A DNA stretch of 64,000 nucleotides from an uncultured Bacteroidota bacterium (GCA_903831575.1 CAIKYB010000034.1:42493-106492); one strand, 5' to 3'. Positions 17,497 to 28,473 are shown, numbered from the stretch's first letter. Numbers and translations: made by a program. Notes: generated by a model from the letters alone, not told the origin.

Positions 17497-18438
17497 TTAA
17501 TGCATCAATAATTCACAAGGTTTTATTCCCGTGTGGTTTTTGAAAGCAGTACTAAAATGAGAAATGGAAGAATAACCGAGTGAGGCAGAAACTTCCGTTA
17601 CGCTCAATCCTTTTTCATAAAGAAGATATTTTGCATGCTCCATCCGTTGACCCTGATAAAAATCAAAAATGGTAGTGCCGAAAATTTCTTTAAATCCTTT
17701 CTTTAAATAACATTCATTGATAGCTACTTTTCTACTCAATGCTTTGATGGTAATGGGATCACCAATATGTTGAAGTAATATTTCTCTGGAGTCTATTATT
17801 TTTTGACGGTCTTCTTCATTAGCCAGAAACTTACAATCGAAACTATTTTCATCTTTTTCGTTGAGCATGCAGTCTGCACTGTATAATAAGATAATTTGAG
17901 TCTGCGCATTGATAAAAATATTCTCTCTGGTATCTGTATAATTGTGATTTAATAATGCTTGTATTGCAGTCTTTGTTTTTTTACAAAGCGGCGCAGTTTT
18001 TGAAAAAGTTTGCTGGTGCGAAAACGTCACGATTTTCTCGAAGAAGGAGTTGTTGTTTTTATGTGCTTTAGCAAATTGCTGGATGTAGGAAGGGCTGTAG
18101 TGGAATGAAACCATATCCAAGGTTTCTATTTTTTCCAGACAAGCATCAGAAGAATTGAACTTACAAAGATCACACTCCACTTGTTTTTCGCGACAATAAA
18201 AATTTCCGGAAACACAAAATCTGAGTTCAAGATAATTTTCTTCAGGGTTTGTTTTGCTGTAATGGTAGGATAAAACGCCCGTATCTGCTACATTCCACTG
18301 AGGTTGTTTTCGGATGCGTTTGATAGTATACTTTACCGAGCCGGGAATATTTCTTTCCAGGTCCTGAAGCATGTCTACATGTTCAGTTACACGCAACTGG
18401 TTAGTAGATAAATCAAATATGTTGGCTAATTTTCCCAT
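17497..18438 (-). CDS. AraC-family transcriptional regulator
   Basis: This 313-residue regulator has a C-terminal double helix-turn-helix (about residues 220-313: ITIKALSRKVAINECYLKKGFKEIFGTTIFDFYQGQRMEHAKYLL ... VTEVSASLGYSSISHFSTAFKNHTGIKP). The N-terminal sensing domain contains a CxxxxxCDLC-like cluster (CREKQVECDLCKF) plus another Cys shortly after, suggesting metal or redox binding. The family layout resembles siderophore-responsive PchR-type regulators, though that is not proven. I place the start at the ATG 18438; a TTG at 18450 lies inside the likely -7 promoter box. Target genes are not evident. Confidence 0.85.
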   Translation of the reverse strand: MGKLANIFDLSTNQLRVTEHVDMLQDLERNIPGSVKYTIKRIRKQPQWNVADTGVLSYHYSKTNPEENYLELRFCVSGNFYCREKQVECDLCKFNSSDACLEKIETLDMVSFHYSPSYIQQFAKAHKNNNSFFEKIVTFSHQQTFSKTAPLCKKTKTAIQALLNHNYTDTRENIFINAQTQIILLYSADCMLNEKDENSFDCKFLANEEDRQKIIDSREILLQHIGDPITIKALSRKVAINECYLKKGFKEIFGTTIFDFYQGQRMEHAKYLLYEKGLSVTEVSASLGYSSISHFSTAFKNHTGIKPCELLMH

Positions 18439-18447
18439 TAGTATAAG

Positions 18448-18455
18448 CAAATATA
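18448..18455 (-). promoter_or_regulatory. -7 promoter element for the AraC regulator
   Basis: On the minus strand the sequence reads TATATTTG, matching TAnnTTTG. It is only 9 bases upstream of the ATG at 18438, so the transcript would have a leader of a few bases or none. No good -33 element is seen at the usual distance. Confidence 0.45.
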
Positions 18456-18631
18456 CAAAAGCTATAACTAGAGGACAGCTGATTTGTGTTTGGGTCTTTA
18501 AAAAGGGCTGTATTTTAACAAGTTGGTGAAGGAATGAATTTTATATTGAAAATACTTATTGAACATCATTGGTATATAGTCGTTATTGGTGTTTAGCCAA
18601 TAAAAGTTTGTTGGGTCGCTCATTAAGATTC

Positions 18632-19501
18632 TCAATTAATTCCAACGATTGTATCAGCTGATAGCTCTCGGAGTTTTATCTTTCTTGATTCGCTTGAATT
18701 CCTTGTTGCATCAGGGGTTAGCGTGACTGTTCTTTTTTGTGCTGCTATACTATCACTTGCAGCTTGCATAATTAATGCATTCCACTTTGATCCGTTATAA
18801 ATTTGCAGTTCTCCATTTTGGCCACAGTTTGAACACCAGATTATCAATCCAGCGGAGGGAGCATTTATAGCATTGCGTTCTGCGCAAGTTAATTTTGGTG
18901 GAAGTAGTCCTTTTTTTGAACCTTGTTCGCTTTCTTTATGCTGGTTATTTGCTATTGGAATATAGTGTAGGGTGATAGTCCAGGAAGAAGCGTTTACTCT
19001 GTTTACGGCAGTATTGCATCCAGGAATTCCTTCAATAGTTCGCCATGCTTGCATCGCAAATTTTAAGTTAGTGCCACTTTGATAGATTCCATTTGCAATA
19101 TTTACAGCGTTTCTGGTATAATCCATATTTCCTGCGGAGGAATCTCTACCAGAATATATTTTAGTTTCGGCGGTATTTGTATTTAGAAATTTTACTTGAG
19201 AGCGCTGTTCTGATTTTTTACCCATACCCATTGCAGCCATGCTGTAATAAATATCAATTCCGGTCACTTCATAAGTGCTGTCGGCTGAAGGTAATTTAAA
19301 TTCAAGGATAGCGGAATTATTACAAGTAGAATCATAATTTTTATAAGAAGTAGGAATATCTCCGATGGTAAAAGTTTTGGAGATGGTAATTTCGGGGTTT
19401 GAAAACGAAAAATTGGATAAAAAAATAAAAAGAACAAAGGCCACACCAAGTATGCCGATAGAGATAATGCCTATTTTAATAAAATTCAAGTTCCGAGTCA
19501 T
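18632..19501 (-). CDS. Membrane-anchored or secreted protein of unknown function
   Basis: I do not recognise a named family for this 289-residue protein. Residues 8-30 form a single hydrophobic helix (signal anchor or uncleaved signal). The next 150 residues look like a beta-sandwich with GIDIYYSMAAMGMGKKSEQRS and SSWTITLHYIPI. Residues 200-245 match a module often seen in Bacteroidota surface proteins: LLPPKLTCAERNAINAPSAGLIIWC followed by LQIYNGSKWNAL, similar to tail-fibre-like or cell-surface repeats. It lies alone between the AraC gene and gyrB, divergent from gyrB. An extracytoplasmic location is likely. Confidence 0.65.
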   Translation of the reverse strand: MTRNLNFIKIGIISIGILGVAFVLFIFLSNFSFSNPEITISKTFTIGDIPTSYKNYDSTCNNSAILEFKLPSADSTYEVTGIDIYYSMAAMGMGKKSEQRSQVKFLNTNTAETKIYSGRDSSAGNMDYTRNAVNIANGIYQSGTNLKFAMQAWRTIEGIPGCNTAVNRVNASSWTITLHYIPIANNQHKESEQGSKKGLLPPKLTCAERNAINAPSAGLIIWCSNCGQNGELQIYNGSKWNALIMQAASDSIAAQKRTVTLTPDATRNSSESRKIKLRELSADTIVGIN

Positions 19502-19641
19502 AAAATAAAAATCTCTGTAAATATATAAAAAAGGAACTCAACCCAGTAAAAAAGACAAATCCGTTTTTTTAAGGTTAAAAAACATAAATAAATAATCTCG
19601 AAATCGAAGCAAAAAAATGCAGAAAAACCCTTTGTTTTCGG

Positions 19642-19649
19642 TATATTTG
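19642..19649 (+). promoter_or_regulatory. -7 promoter element for gyrB
   Basis: TATATTTG, matching TAnnTTTG, lies 43 bp upstream of the gyrB ATG. No clear TTTG is found at the usual -33 distance. Confidence 0.5.
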
Positions 19650-19674
19650 CGAATATCTAATTTTTTAATTTTAA

Positions 19675-21672
<1,998 letters not shown>

Positions 21673-21821
21673 TCGTTGCTGATTTGCTTGGTTTGAGATA
21701 CATATTCACATATGTGGAGAGTTCTAGTTGGCTTATTTTTGGGTAAAACCAATAAATATAGTAGCTTGTAACATCTAGCGTAAGCTATAACCTTTATTTA
21801 CTAACAATAAATTTTATTAAA

Positions 21822-22022
21822 ATGTCAAAAATGCTAACAGCCTATTGCATGAAGACCAAAGAGAAAAATGTTCCAATGCAAGATGCAGTAATAACCAAAA
21901 CAGCCCGCGGTGGCTACATGGCTCAAGGGAATGATGGTAAAGGAAATAAAATGACTACTATGCTTGGAGAAGCTACAGCTTTAGAAGCAGTAAAAAATGG
22001 AGTCGCTAAAAAAGCATGGTAA
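21822..22022 (+). CDS. DUF5679-like small protein lacking most zinc cysteines
   Basis: This 66-residue protein resembles the DUF5679 zinc-ribbon family, whose usual form is YCxKC...CPxCG. Here the first knuckle reads YCMKTKEK and the second position reads GNDGKGNKMTTML, so only one of four cysteines is left and zinc binding is unlikely. The rest of the pattern (AVITKTARGGYMAQG) is kept. A C-terminal helix, ATALEAVKNGVAKKAW, follows. Function unknown. It is monocistronic: 149 bp after gyrB and directly followed by a strong terminator, which supports a real, well-expressed gene. Confidence 0.75.
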   Translation: MSKMLTAYCMKTKEKNVPMQDAVITKTARGGYMAQGNDGKGNKMTTMLGEATALEAVKNGVAKKAW

Positions 22023-22044
22023 ACAATGCTTGAATTTTTTGAGA

Positions 22045-22075
22045 GCCGTTCATTTTTGAACGGCTTTTTATTTTA
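22045..22075 (+). terminator. Rho-independent terminator after the DUF5679-like gene
   Basis: A perfect 9-bp stem (AGCCGTTCA with TGAACGGCT, loop TTTT) at 22045-22066 is followed by a T-rich run to 22075. It lies 23 bp after the stop codon, and the mfd gene is convergent on the other side. Confidence 0.88.
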
Positions 22076-22118
22076 TAGCCCAATAAGCCGTTGTACGAAC
22101 TATGATAATGGAGTCTAA

Positions 22119-25100
22119 TTACTTTTTCCCATTAACACTATTCTTCATTCGCAATAAAAAGTCGTAAATATCATCCATTGATTTTATTTGCTCTACGATT
22201 AAGATACCATTTTTCCCCACTTGTTTCAGTTTGGCTTTATTTGTTCCTATTTGTAAAAAAAGCAATATTTTATTAAAGGTGTCACTTTGAAAATAAGGAG
22301 AGTCGGGATTGCTTACAAAGAAGCATTTCAATACATCATTCTTCAGGAATAGTTTTTCAAATCCTAATTCAACGGCGATTTTTCTACAGCGAACAGTGGT
22401 AAATAAATCCTCGGCTTCGACTGGCACTTGTCCAAATCTATCGGTCAATTCATTATGAAAAGCAACGAGATTATCCTCTGTATCGCAATTATCTAATCTA
22501 GAATACAAACTCAATCTTTCGGTAATGCTCTCCACATAATTATCCGGAATCAAAATCTCTAAATCTGTATCAAAACTGCAATCTTTTACAAAATCATCTT
22601 GCTGGCTAATTTCTTCTTTGAACAAATCTCTGAATTGATTTCGTTTTAATTCGCGGACGGCCTCATCCAATATTTTTTGATACATTTCAAATCCTATCTC
22701 TGCAATGAATCCACTTTGTTCACCACCCAGCATATTTCCTGCCCCACGAATATCTAAATCACGCATGGCGATTTGAAACCCACTTCCCAAATCACTGTAT
22801 TGTTCCAATGTGCTTAATCTTTTTCTACTGTCTGCCGGTAATGTACTCATCGGTGGCGCGAGTAAATAACAAAATGCTTTTTTATTACTTCTGCCAACTC
22901 TGCCTCGCAATTGATGCAAATCACTTAAGCCAAACTGGTGAGCATTGTTTACAATAATGGTATTTACATTTGGAATATCTACACCACTTTCTACAATATT
23001 GGTACATACAAGCACATCATATTTTTTGTCCATGAAATCCAGAATGGTTTCTTCTAGATCGTCTCCCTCCATTTGCCCGTGTGCATAGGCAATGCTGATG
23101 TCCGGACAAAGCCCTTGAATGAAACTCTTCATCTCTGCCAATCCATTCACTCTGTTGTGAATAAAGAAAACCTGTCCGCCTCTTTCGGTTTCATAATAAA
23201 TAATATCCCTGATACTATCTTCATTAAATACAGCTATTTCTGTTTGAATAGGTTGTCTGTTTGGCGGAGGTGTATTAATGATGCTTAAATCCCTTGCGCC
23301 CATCAAACTGAATTGCAATGTTCTGGGAATAGGCGTAGCAGTTAGTGTTAAGGAATCTACAGTTGCTCTGATTTGTTTTAGTTTTTCTTTCGCGCTTACT
23401 CCAAACTTCTGTTCCTCATCAATAATCATCACACCCAGATCTTTGAATTTTACGTCTTTACCCAATAAGGCATGCGTACCAATGATGATGTCGATTTTTC
23501 CTTCCTGTAATTTTATTAAGGTATCCTTTTTTTCTTTTGATGTTTTAAATCGGTTAACAAAGTCGACCGTCACTGGAAAATCTCTTAATCTGTCTTTGAA
23601 TGTTTTGTAATGCTGGTAAGCTAAAATTGTTGTGGGAACTAATATGGCAGCTTGCTTTCCATCGCAGCAGGATTTGAATGCAGCCCTGATGGCTATTTCT
23701 GTTTTTCCAAATCCTACATCACCACAGACCAATCTGTCCATTGGTGCTTCTTTTTCCATATCTCGTTTCACATCTTCACTGGCTTTTGCCTGATCGGGAG
23801 TGTCTTCATAAATAAAACTGGCTTCCAATTCTGTTTGCATGTAATTATCAGGACTATGCTGAAATCCAAGTTGGCTTTTTCGCTGTGCATACAATTGAAT
23901 AAGATCTGTAGCAATATCCTTGACCTGTTTTTTTGTTTTTTCTTTTAATTTACTCCATACATCACTTCCCAGTTTGTTCATTTTAGGGATGCTGCCTTCT
24001 TTACCACTGTATTTGCTGATTTTATGCAACGAAGAAATATTCACGTATAATAAATCGCCATCTTTATATTGTATTCTAACGGCCTCTTGTATACGCCCGT
24101 TCGCTTCTATTTTTTGTAATCCACTATATACGCCAACGCCATGATCGATATGAGAAACATAATCGCCAGGCTGTAACTCCCTTAGGGTTTTTAAAGTCAG
24201 CGCTTTGTTTTTGCTAAAAGCTTGTTTGACTTTATACTTATGATAGCGTTGAAAAACCTGGTGGTCAGTATAGCAAATTATTTTATTGTCGTCATCAATA
24301 AATCCTTCATGAATTGAAACCGGAATAGGAGTGATTTGAATATCCGCTTTAAGATCCTTAAAAATAATATGAAGTCTTTCTAACTGTTTTGGATTTTCTG
24401 CAAAAATGAAAATATTGTATTTCTCTTTTTCATAATCCTGCAAGTTTTTTATCAATAAGTCAAACTGTCGGTTAAAGGCTGGCTGTGGTTTTGATACAAA
24501 CGAAATCGTTTCTGCTGCATTGGTTTTATGAAGTACAGCTTTCTTACCTATTTCAATAATATGCTTAAGATTAATTTGTGTTTCAATTTCGGCAACACTT
24601 ACAAAGTCATTTCTTGAAATATTGTCTTTAAAATTTATGGCATCATTTTCAGTAGTGTTTTCTTTTTTACTGGCATTTGTTTTTACAAACTCCAGATAGA
24701 TGTCAATATTTTCTTCTTCTTGTTCAATTCTTTCTTTGATAAAATTCCAGTCTTTCAGCCATACAACCGTATTCTCTGGGAGGAATTCCAGTAAAGAAAC
24801 TTTCTCTCCAGTTTCGAATTGTGTTTCTACATTGGGGATGATGTTTACCTGCAATAATTTTCTTTCGCTCAATTGTGTTTCCGGATCAAAGATGCGGATA
24901 CTGTCTACTTCGTTGCCAAATAATTCTATTCGGTATGGTTTTTCATTTCCAAAAGAATAAATATCTAAAATGCCACCTCTAACGGCAAATTGTCCCGGTT
25001 CGTAAACAAAATCAGTTCTTACAAATCCATGGCCTACAAATTTTTGCAGCATTCCATTTACATCTAATTCATCTGCTTGCTTGATACGAATAATATTATC

Positions 25101-25538
25101 AGAAAGTGTTTTTGATAAGACCACTTTTTCAAAGACCGCTTCAGGGTAAGTAACAATAATTTTCTTGTTTCCACCACCGGCAATTTTAGTTAGGGCTTCT
25201 GTACGAAGCATTACATGACTGCTGTTTAAAAGTTGGTAATTCTTTTTGTTTTTAAAAGAGGATGGGAAATAGAAAATATCCAGCGCATGGGTAATATTTT
25301 CTATAGTATTTTGTACATATGCGGCTTCTTCTGCATCCCCTACAATCAAGAGATGATTGGTTTGAGATAAGATTGCCTGGTTGTGAACAGCAGCAAATAA
25401 AAACTCAAAGGCACTTCCACAGAGTCCTGATAATAGTAAATGTTGTTGTTTGGACAAAGTAATCCTGTTCGCTATTTGAAAACAGCGGGGATCATTTTTG
25501 TAAAAATTCATCAACACATCCAAATTCATTCTCGCCAA
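22119..25538 (-). CDS. mfd: Transcription-repair coupling factor
   Basis: This 1139-residue protein has the full Mfd layout: an N-terminal UvrB-like region without active ATPase, an RNA-polymerase-interacting domain (about 460-540, LRELQPGDYVSHIDHGVGVYSG), a RecG-like helicase with Walker A GDVGFGKTE (near 604-612) and Walker B DEEQ (near 708), motif VI QLRGRVGRS, and the C-terminal TRCF domain. It removes stalled RNA polymerase and recruits UvrA to the lesion. uvrC is about 30 kb away in this window, uvrA and uvrB are not seen. It is divergent from the ferredoxin reductase gene. Confidence 0.97.
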   Translation of the reverse strand: MARMNLDVLMNFYKNDPRCFQIANRITLSKQQHLLLSGLCGSAFEFLFAAVHNQAILSQTNHLLIVGDAEEAAYVQNTIENITHALDIFYFPSSFKNKKNYQLLNSSHVMLRTEALTKIAGGGNKKIIVTYPEAVFEKVVLSKTLSDNIIRIKQADELDVNGMLQKFVGHGFVRTDFVYEPGQFAVRGGILDIYSFGNEKPYRIELFGNEVDSIRIFDPETQLSERKLLQVNIIPNVETQFETGEKVSLLEFLPENTVVWLKDWNFIKERIEQEEENIDIYLEFVKTNASKKENTTENDAINFKDNISRNDFVSVAEIETQINLKHIIEIGKKAVLHKTNAAETISFVSKPQPAFNRQFDLLIKNLQDYEKEKYNIFIFAENPKQLERLHIIFKDLKADIQITPIPVSIHEGFIDDDNKIICYTDHQVFQRYHKYKVKQAFSKNKALTLKTLRELQPGDYVSHIDHGVGVYSGLQKIEANGRIQEAVRIQYKDGDLLYVNISSLHKISKYSGKEGSIPKMNKLGSDVWSKLKEKTKKQVKDIATDLIQLYAQRKSQLGFQHSPDNYMQTELEASFIYEDTPDQAKASEDVKRDMEKEAPMDRLVCGDVGFGKTEIAIRAAFKSCCDGKQAAILVPTTILAYQHYKTFKDRLRDFPVTVDFVNRFKTSKEKKDTLIKLQEGKIDIIIGTHALLGKDVKFKDLGVMIIDEEQKFGVSAKEKLKQIRATVDSLTLTATPIPRTLQFSLMGARDLSIINTPPPNRQPIQTEIAVFNEDSIRDIIYYETERGGQVFFIHNRVNGLAEMKSFIQGLCPDISIAYAHGQMEGDDLEETILDFMDKKYDVLVCTNIVESGVDIPNVNTIIVNNAHQFGLSDLHQLRGRVGRSNKKAFCYLLAPPMSTLPADSRKRLSTLEQYSDLGSGFQIAMRDLDIRGAGNMLGGEQSGFIAEIGFEMYQKILDEAVRELKRNQFRDLFKEEISQQDDFVKDCSFDTDLEILIPDNYVESITERLSLYSRLDNCDTEDNLVAFHNELTDRFGQVPVEAEDLFTTVRCRKIAVELGFEKLFLKNDVLKCFFVSNPDSPYFQSDTFNKILLFLQIGTNKAKLKQVGKNGILIVEQIKSMDDIYDFLLRMKNSVNGKK

Positions 25539-25578
25539 TATTTTTTTCTACATCTGCCAATGCCACTTAAAAGACATG

Positions 25579-25586
25579 CAAATATA
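25579..25586 (-). promoter_or_regulatory. -7 promoter element for mfd
   Basis: On the minus strand the sequence reads TATATTTG, 41 bases upstream of the mfd start codon, matching TAnnTTTG. A -33 element is not clear. Confidence 0.45.
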
Positions 25587-25647
25587 CTCTGCAAATACAA
25601 ATCTGCATATTAATTCTATAATTTGTATCTTACTAAAAATAATTTTT

Positions 25648-26367
25648 ATGGCTTTACAACCATGGCGCAATGGAATCGTTACAAGAATTGAGGATGAAAC
25701 TACTGATACCAAAAGATTTTGGATTCAGGTTCCAGAGTTAACTAGTTTTGATTTTTTACCCGGGCAATTCGTAACGCTTGATTTACCCATTCATGAAAAA
25801 TCCAATAAAAGATGGAGAAGTTATTCAATCGCATCTTCACCAGACGGCACGAATATTTTTGAATTATTGATTGTATTAAATCCACAAGGCCTTGGCACAC
25901 CGCATTTATTTAACGAAATAAATATTGGTAGCGAGTTGATTCTTCGCGGTCCTCAAGGTGTATTTACCTTGCCTGAAAAATTGGATAAGGATTTGTATTT
26001 GATTTGCACAGGTACAGGGATTGCGCCATTTAGAAGTATGGTTCATCATATTCATCAACAACAAATTTCCTATAAAAATATTTTTCTTATTTATGGCTGC
26101 AGAACAAAAAGTAATTTGATGTATTTTGATGAGCTAAATAAATTACAACATGAAATGAAAAATTTCCAATACATTCCAACTTTATCAAGAGAAGATTGGG
26201 AAGGTAAGAAGGGCTATGTTCATGCTATTTATGAGGAATTATGTAGTACAAAATCCCCTGCATATTTTTATCTCTGTGGTTGGAAAGACATGATTGATGA
26301 AGCCAAAAAAAGAATGCTTGAGTTTGGGTATGACAAAAAGGATATTCATATTGAGATTTATGGATAA
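25648..26367 (+). CDS. Ferredoxin/flavodoxin--NADP(+) reductase
   Basis: This 239-residue FAD enzyme has the flavin motif RWRSYSIAS, the pyrophosphate-binding region ELILRGPQGVFTL, the NADPH motif GTGIAPFRSM and the C-terminal YLCGWKDMIDEAKKRM. It exchanges electrons between NADPH and ferredoxin or flavodoxin in the cytosol. I start it at ATG 25648 (MALQPWRNG); the frame extends upstream to an ATG at 25576, but the extra 24 residues are Ile/Asn-rich, not family-like and overlap the mfd promoter region. Confidence 0.88.
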   Translation: MALQPWRNGIVTRIEDETTDTKRFWIQVPELTSFDFLPGQFVTLDLPIHEKSNKRWRSYSIASSPDGTNIFELLIVLNPQGLGTPHLFNEINIGSELILRGPQGVFTLPEKLDKDLYLICTGTGIAPFRSMVHHIHQQQISYKNIFLIYGCRTKSNLMYFDELNKLQHEMKNFQYIPTLSREDWEGKKGYVHAIYEELCSTKSPAYFYLCGWKDMIDEAKKRMLEFGYDKKDIHIEIYG

Positions 26368-26451
26368 ATTATGGAGCAAGTAGTTTTCGGTAAAAGAAGA
26401 GTTCTTGCCATAGAATAATCTATAAATTTGCCGCCAAAATTTTCTCAATAT

Positions 26452-27201
26452 TTACAATTTTGTTATTTTGACTACCATAAACATGGATATTTGTTTTGAT
26501 AATTTGGAAAGAATTTTATCTGCCAGCATGATTAGCGGGAAAGTAAAATTGGGCAGTAATTGTTTACGAGAAACTCCACCACTCAGAAGATAGGCCAAAG
26601 GGTTGATGTATGTTATACTTTCTATTTTCAAATTTGGAAATTTGCTTTTAAATATTTCCCTATCCCTTTCAAATACAATCCAAGGAAGTGCACCATTTGC
26701 GTCAGACATTGGTCCTGATGAAGGGATGGTCCAGCCTCCTTTGGGTTCAAAAGGTTCATGATGAAAATTCTGATAAATGAAACGGCCCCATATTGAATTG
26801 GCTGGTTCTATCATAATCATTTTACCGCCTTTTGTTAGTACCCTATTTACTTCATTTAAAAACTGCTCACTATCTGGAATATGATGCATCGTATCAATCA
26901 TAAAAATCCCGCCAATAGAATGGTCTTCAAATGGCATATTTAATGCCGATAAAGTCATATCGTTACTTGGTAAATCAATGATATCGGTACAGATCACTTT
27001 AGGTTCCAATTCCTTTAAAAATCCACCACCAGAACCGAGTTCAATCATAACGTCATTGGGTAGATTTTTTATTTCATTTATAAAAATGGAGTACCAATTC
27101 AGGTAAAGATTTTTCAGGAATTTTTTCTTCTTGATGATTTGTCCATGCAATATTGTTCTTTCCGGAGAATCTATAGAGTGCTCAATTTTATATTTTAGCA
27201 T
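26452..27201 (-). CDS. Class I SAM-dependent methyltransferase
   Basis: This 249-residue protein has the Rossmann methyltransferase core: motif I MIELGSGGGFLKEL (near 56-69), the acidic end of strand 2 VICTDIIDLP, then MPFEDHSIGGIFMIDTMHHIPD and an LTKGGKMIMIEPAN motif. The C-terminal part is hydrophobic with several Leu/Ile-rich stretches and may associate with the membrane. The substrate is not evident. It is convergent with the reductase gene and 115 bp downstream of the YjdF-like gene on the same strand. Confidence 0.85.
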   Translation of the reverse strand: MLKYKIEHSIDSPERTILHGQIIKKKKFLKNLYLNWYSIFINEIKNLPNDVMIELGSGGGFLKELEPKVICTDIIDLPSNDMTLSALNMPFEDHSIGGIFMIDTMHHIPDSEQFLNEVNRVLTKGGKMIMIEPANSIWGRFIYQNFHHEPFEPKGGWTIPSSGPMSDANGALPWIVFERDREIFKSKFPNLKIESITYINPLAYLLSGGVSRKQLLPNFTFPLIMLADKILSKLSKQISMFMVVKITKL

Positions 27202-27282
27202 AAATAATTTATGATTTTTTGAAATTGCCTAATACAAGTATTTTTTAATTTTTACGAATTTATATAATTTAATTTATAAAAC

Positions 27283-27296
27283 AGGTCAGACGACCT
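27283..27296. promoter_or_regulatory. Short palindrome AGGTC-n4-GACCT, possible operator
   Basis: It is a perfect 5-bp inverted repeat with a 4-base spacer in the 115-bp gap between the methyltransferase gene (minus strand, starting 82 bp away) and the YjdF-like gene. The position suits an operator for the methyltransferase gene; the binding protein is unknown and chance occurrence is possible. Confidence 0.25.
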
Positions 27297-27316
27297 ACAA
27301 TGAGAATTTTAGGGAA

Positions 27317-27979
27317 CTATTTTAAATTATAGTCGTTCTCGTATATCGCAAATATTTTTTTTATAGCAGAAACAATTGTAGTAGATACCAAGGCTCCTAA
27401 AAATGCCATGAAGATATCTTTTTGTGCATCCCAAATATCACCTTGTGTCCCTAAATAAGCATCGCCCTGAGCTTTAAAAAATATATCAGCAACAGCCCAT
27501 TCCACTAATTCATACAATGCACTGATAGACAAAGTGATTTCAATGGGTAAAATCCAGGCTACCAATTTGGGATATTTTAACCATTTTAGAAATAATTCTC
27601 TCATGGGATAAGCCAATAAAAATCCGAAACTAAAATGAACGATCCTATCGTAATAATTTCTTGAAGAGTGCGTATATTCTTTTAACCAATATCCAAAATT
27701 ATTTTCTGCGTAAGTATATTTTGATCCATAAACATGCAGGCATAAATAGATACACATCAGTAAATAACTCAAATCGCTGAACTGGTATTTTTTAAAAGTC
27801 GTGACAATAAAAACGAGAAATAATACAGTCAAGGTATTCTCAATCATCCAATTGTTAAGGTCTGTTGTTCCAACAAGTGTATTGATCCAGATTGCAGCAA
27901 AAGACAACAGTAATAGCCATAGGAGTTTGTTTTTTTTAAAAGGGATTCTTTCTCTCGATATTGCAATGGTGAAACTCAT
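27317..27979 (-). CDS. YjdF/DUF2238-family inner membrane protein
   Basis: This 220-residue protein has about six hydrophobic helices (around 20-35, 45-62, 68-85, 115-130, 140-160 and 195-212). The family signature is visible in the second half: YDRIVHFSFGFLLAYPMRE, SALYELVEWAVADIFF and AYLGTQGDIWDAQKDIFMAFLGAL. Conserved His, Glu and Asp residues lie in or near membrane segments. Biochemical function of the family is unknown. It stands alone on the minus strand with 124 bp to the YKSEA-repeat gene. Confidence 0.82.
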   Translation of the reverse strand: MSFTIAISRERIPFKKNKLLWLLLLSFAAIWINTLVGTTDLNNWMIENTLTVLFLVFIVTTFKKYQFSDLSYLLMCIYLCLHVYGSKYTYAENNFGYWLKEYTHSSRNYYDRIVHFSFGFLLAYPMRELFLKWLKYPKLVAWILPIEITLSISALYELVEWAVADIFFKAQGDAYLGTQGDIWDAQKDIFMAFLGALVSTTIVSAIKKIFAIYENDYNLK

Positions 27980-28103
27980 AATTTATCTTAAATAAAATCT
28001 TTTGGTACTTAAAACTGGTATTGAATTCTATTTATCAAATTGGCAGTAATGGAGATAAATCAGTCAGAAATATTCACGATTTGTACATAGTTAAACGTTA
28101 TGC

Positions 28104-28412
28104 CTAATTCATCCCTGCCTCACTTTTATACTTTGTGAAATATACTTTTAAATTGGCTTCACTTTTATATTTTGTAAAAAAGACTTTCCAGTCGGCTTCA
28201 CTTTTGTATTCCGTCCAAAACCAAATTCCGCTGTATGGCTTTGCTTCACTTTTGTATTTAGTTTCGTACACAATCATGTCTGCTTCACTTTTGTATTCTG
28301 TAACATAAATGATTTTATCTGCCTCGGACTTATAAGATGTCTTGATTACCTTTTGAGCTTTTGAAAAGCTGAAGGATAGTAAGAGTATAGCGATGAAAAT
28401 AATGTACTTCAT
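28104..28412 (-). CDS. Secreted YKSEA-repeat protein (DUF6150-like)
   Basis: This 102-residue protein has an N-terminal signal peptide (MKYIIFIAILLLSFSFSKA) and then six copies of YKSEA at a mostly 13-residue spacing, with one 16-residue unit (SGIWFWTE). The intervening residues alternate hydrophobic and polar (KVYFTK, IIYVTE), suggesting short beta strands in a solenoid or hairpin stack. It matches the DUF6150 family of Bacteroidota. Function unknown; the likely location is periplasm or surface. The start is the ATG at 28412, since an upstream extension overlaps glyS and hides the signal peptide. Confidence 0.8.
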   Translation of the reverse strand: MKYIIFIAILLLSFSFSKAQKVIKTSYKSEADKIIYVTEYKSEADMIVYETKYKSEAKPYSGIWFWTEYKSEADWKVFFTKYKSEANLKVYFTKYKSEAGMN

Positions 28413-28473
28413 GGTATTACTTTTATTTTTGAAAATGATGTTTCTTTTTAAATTCAGTATACAAATTACTATT

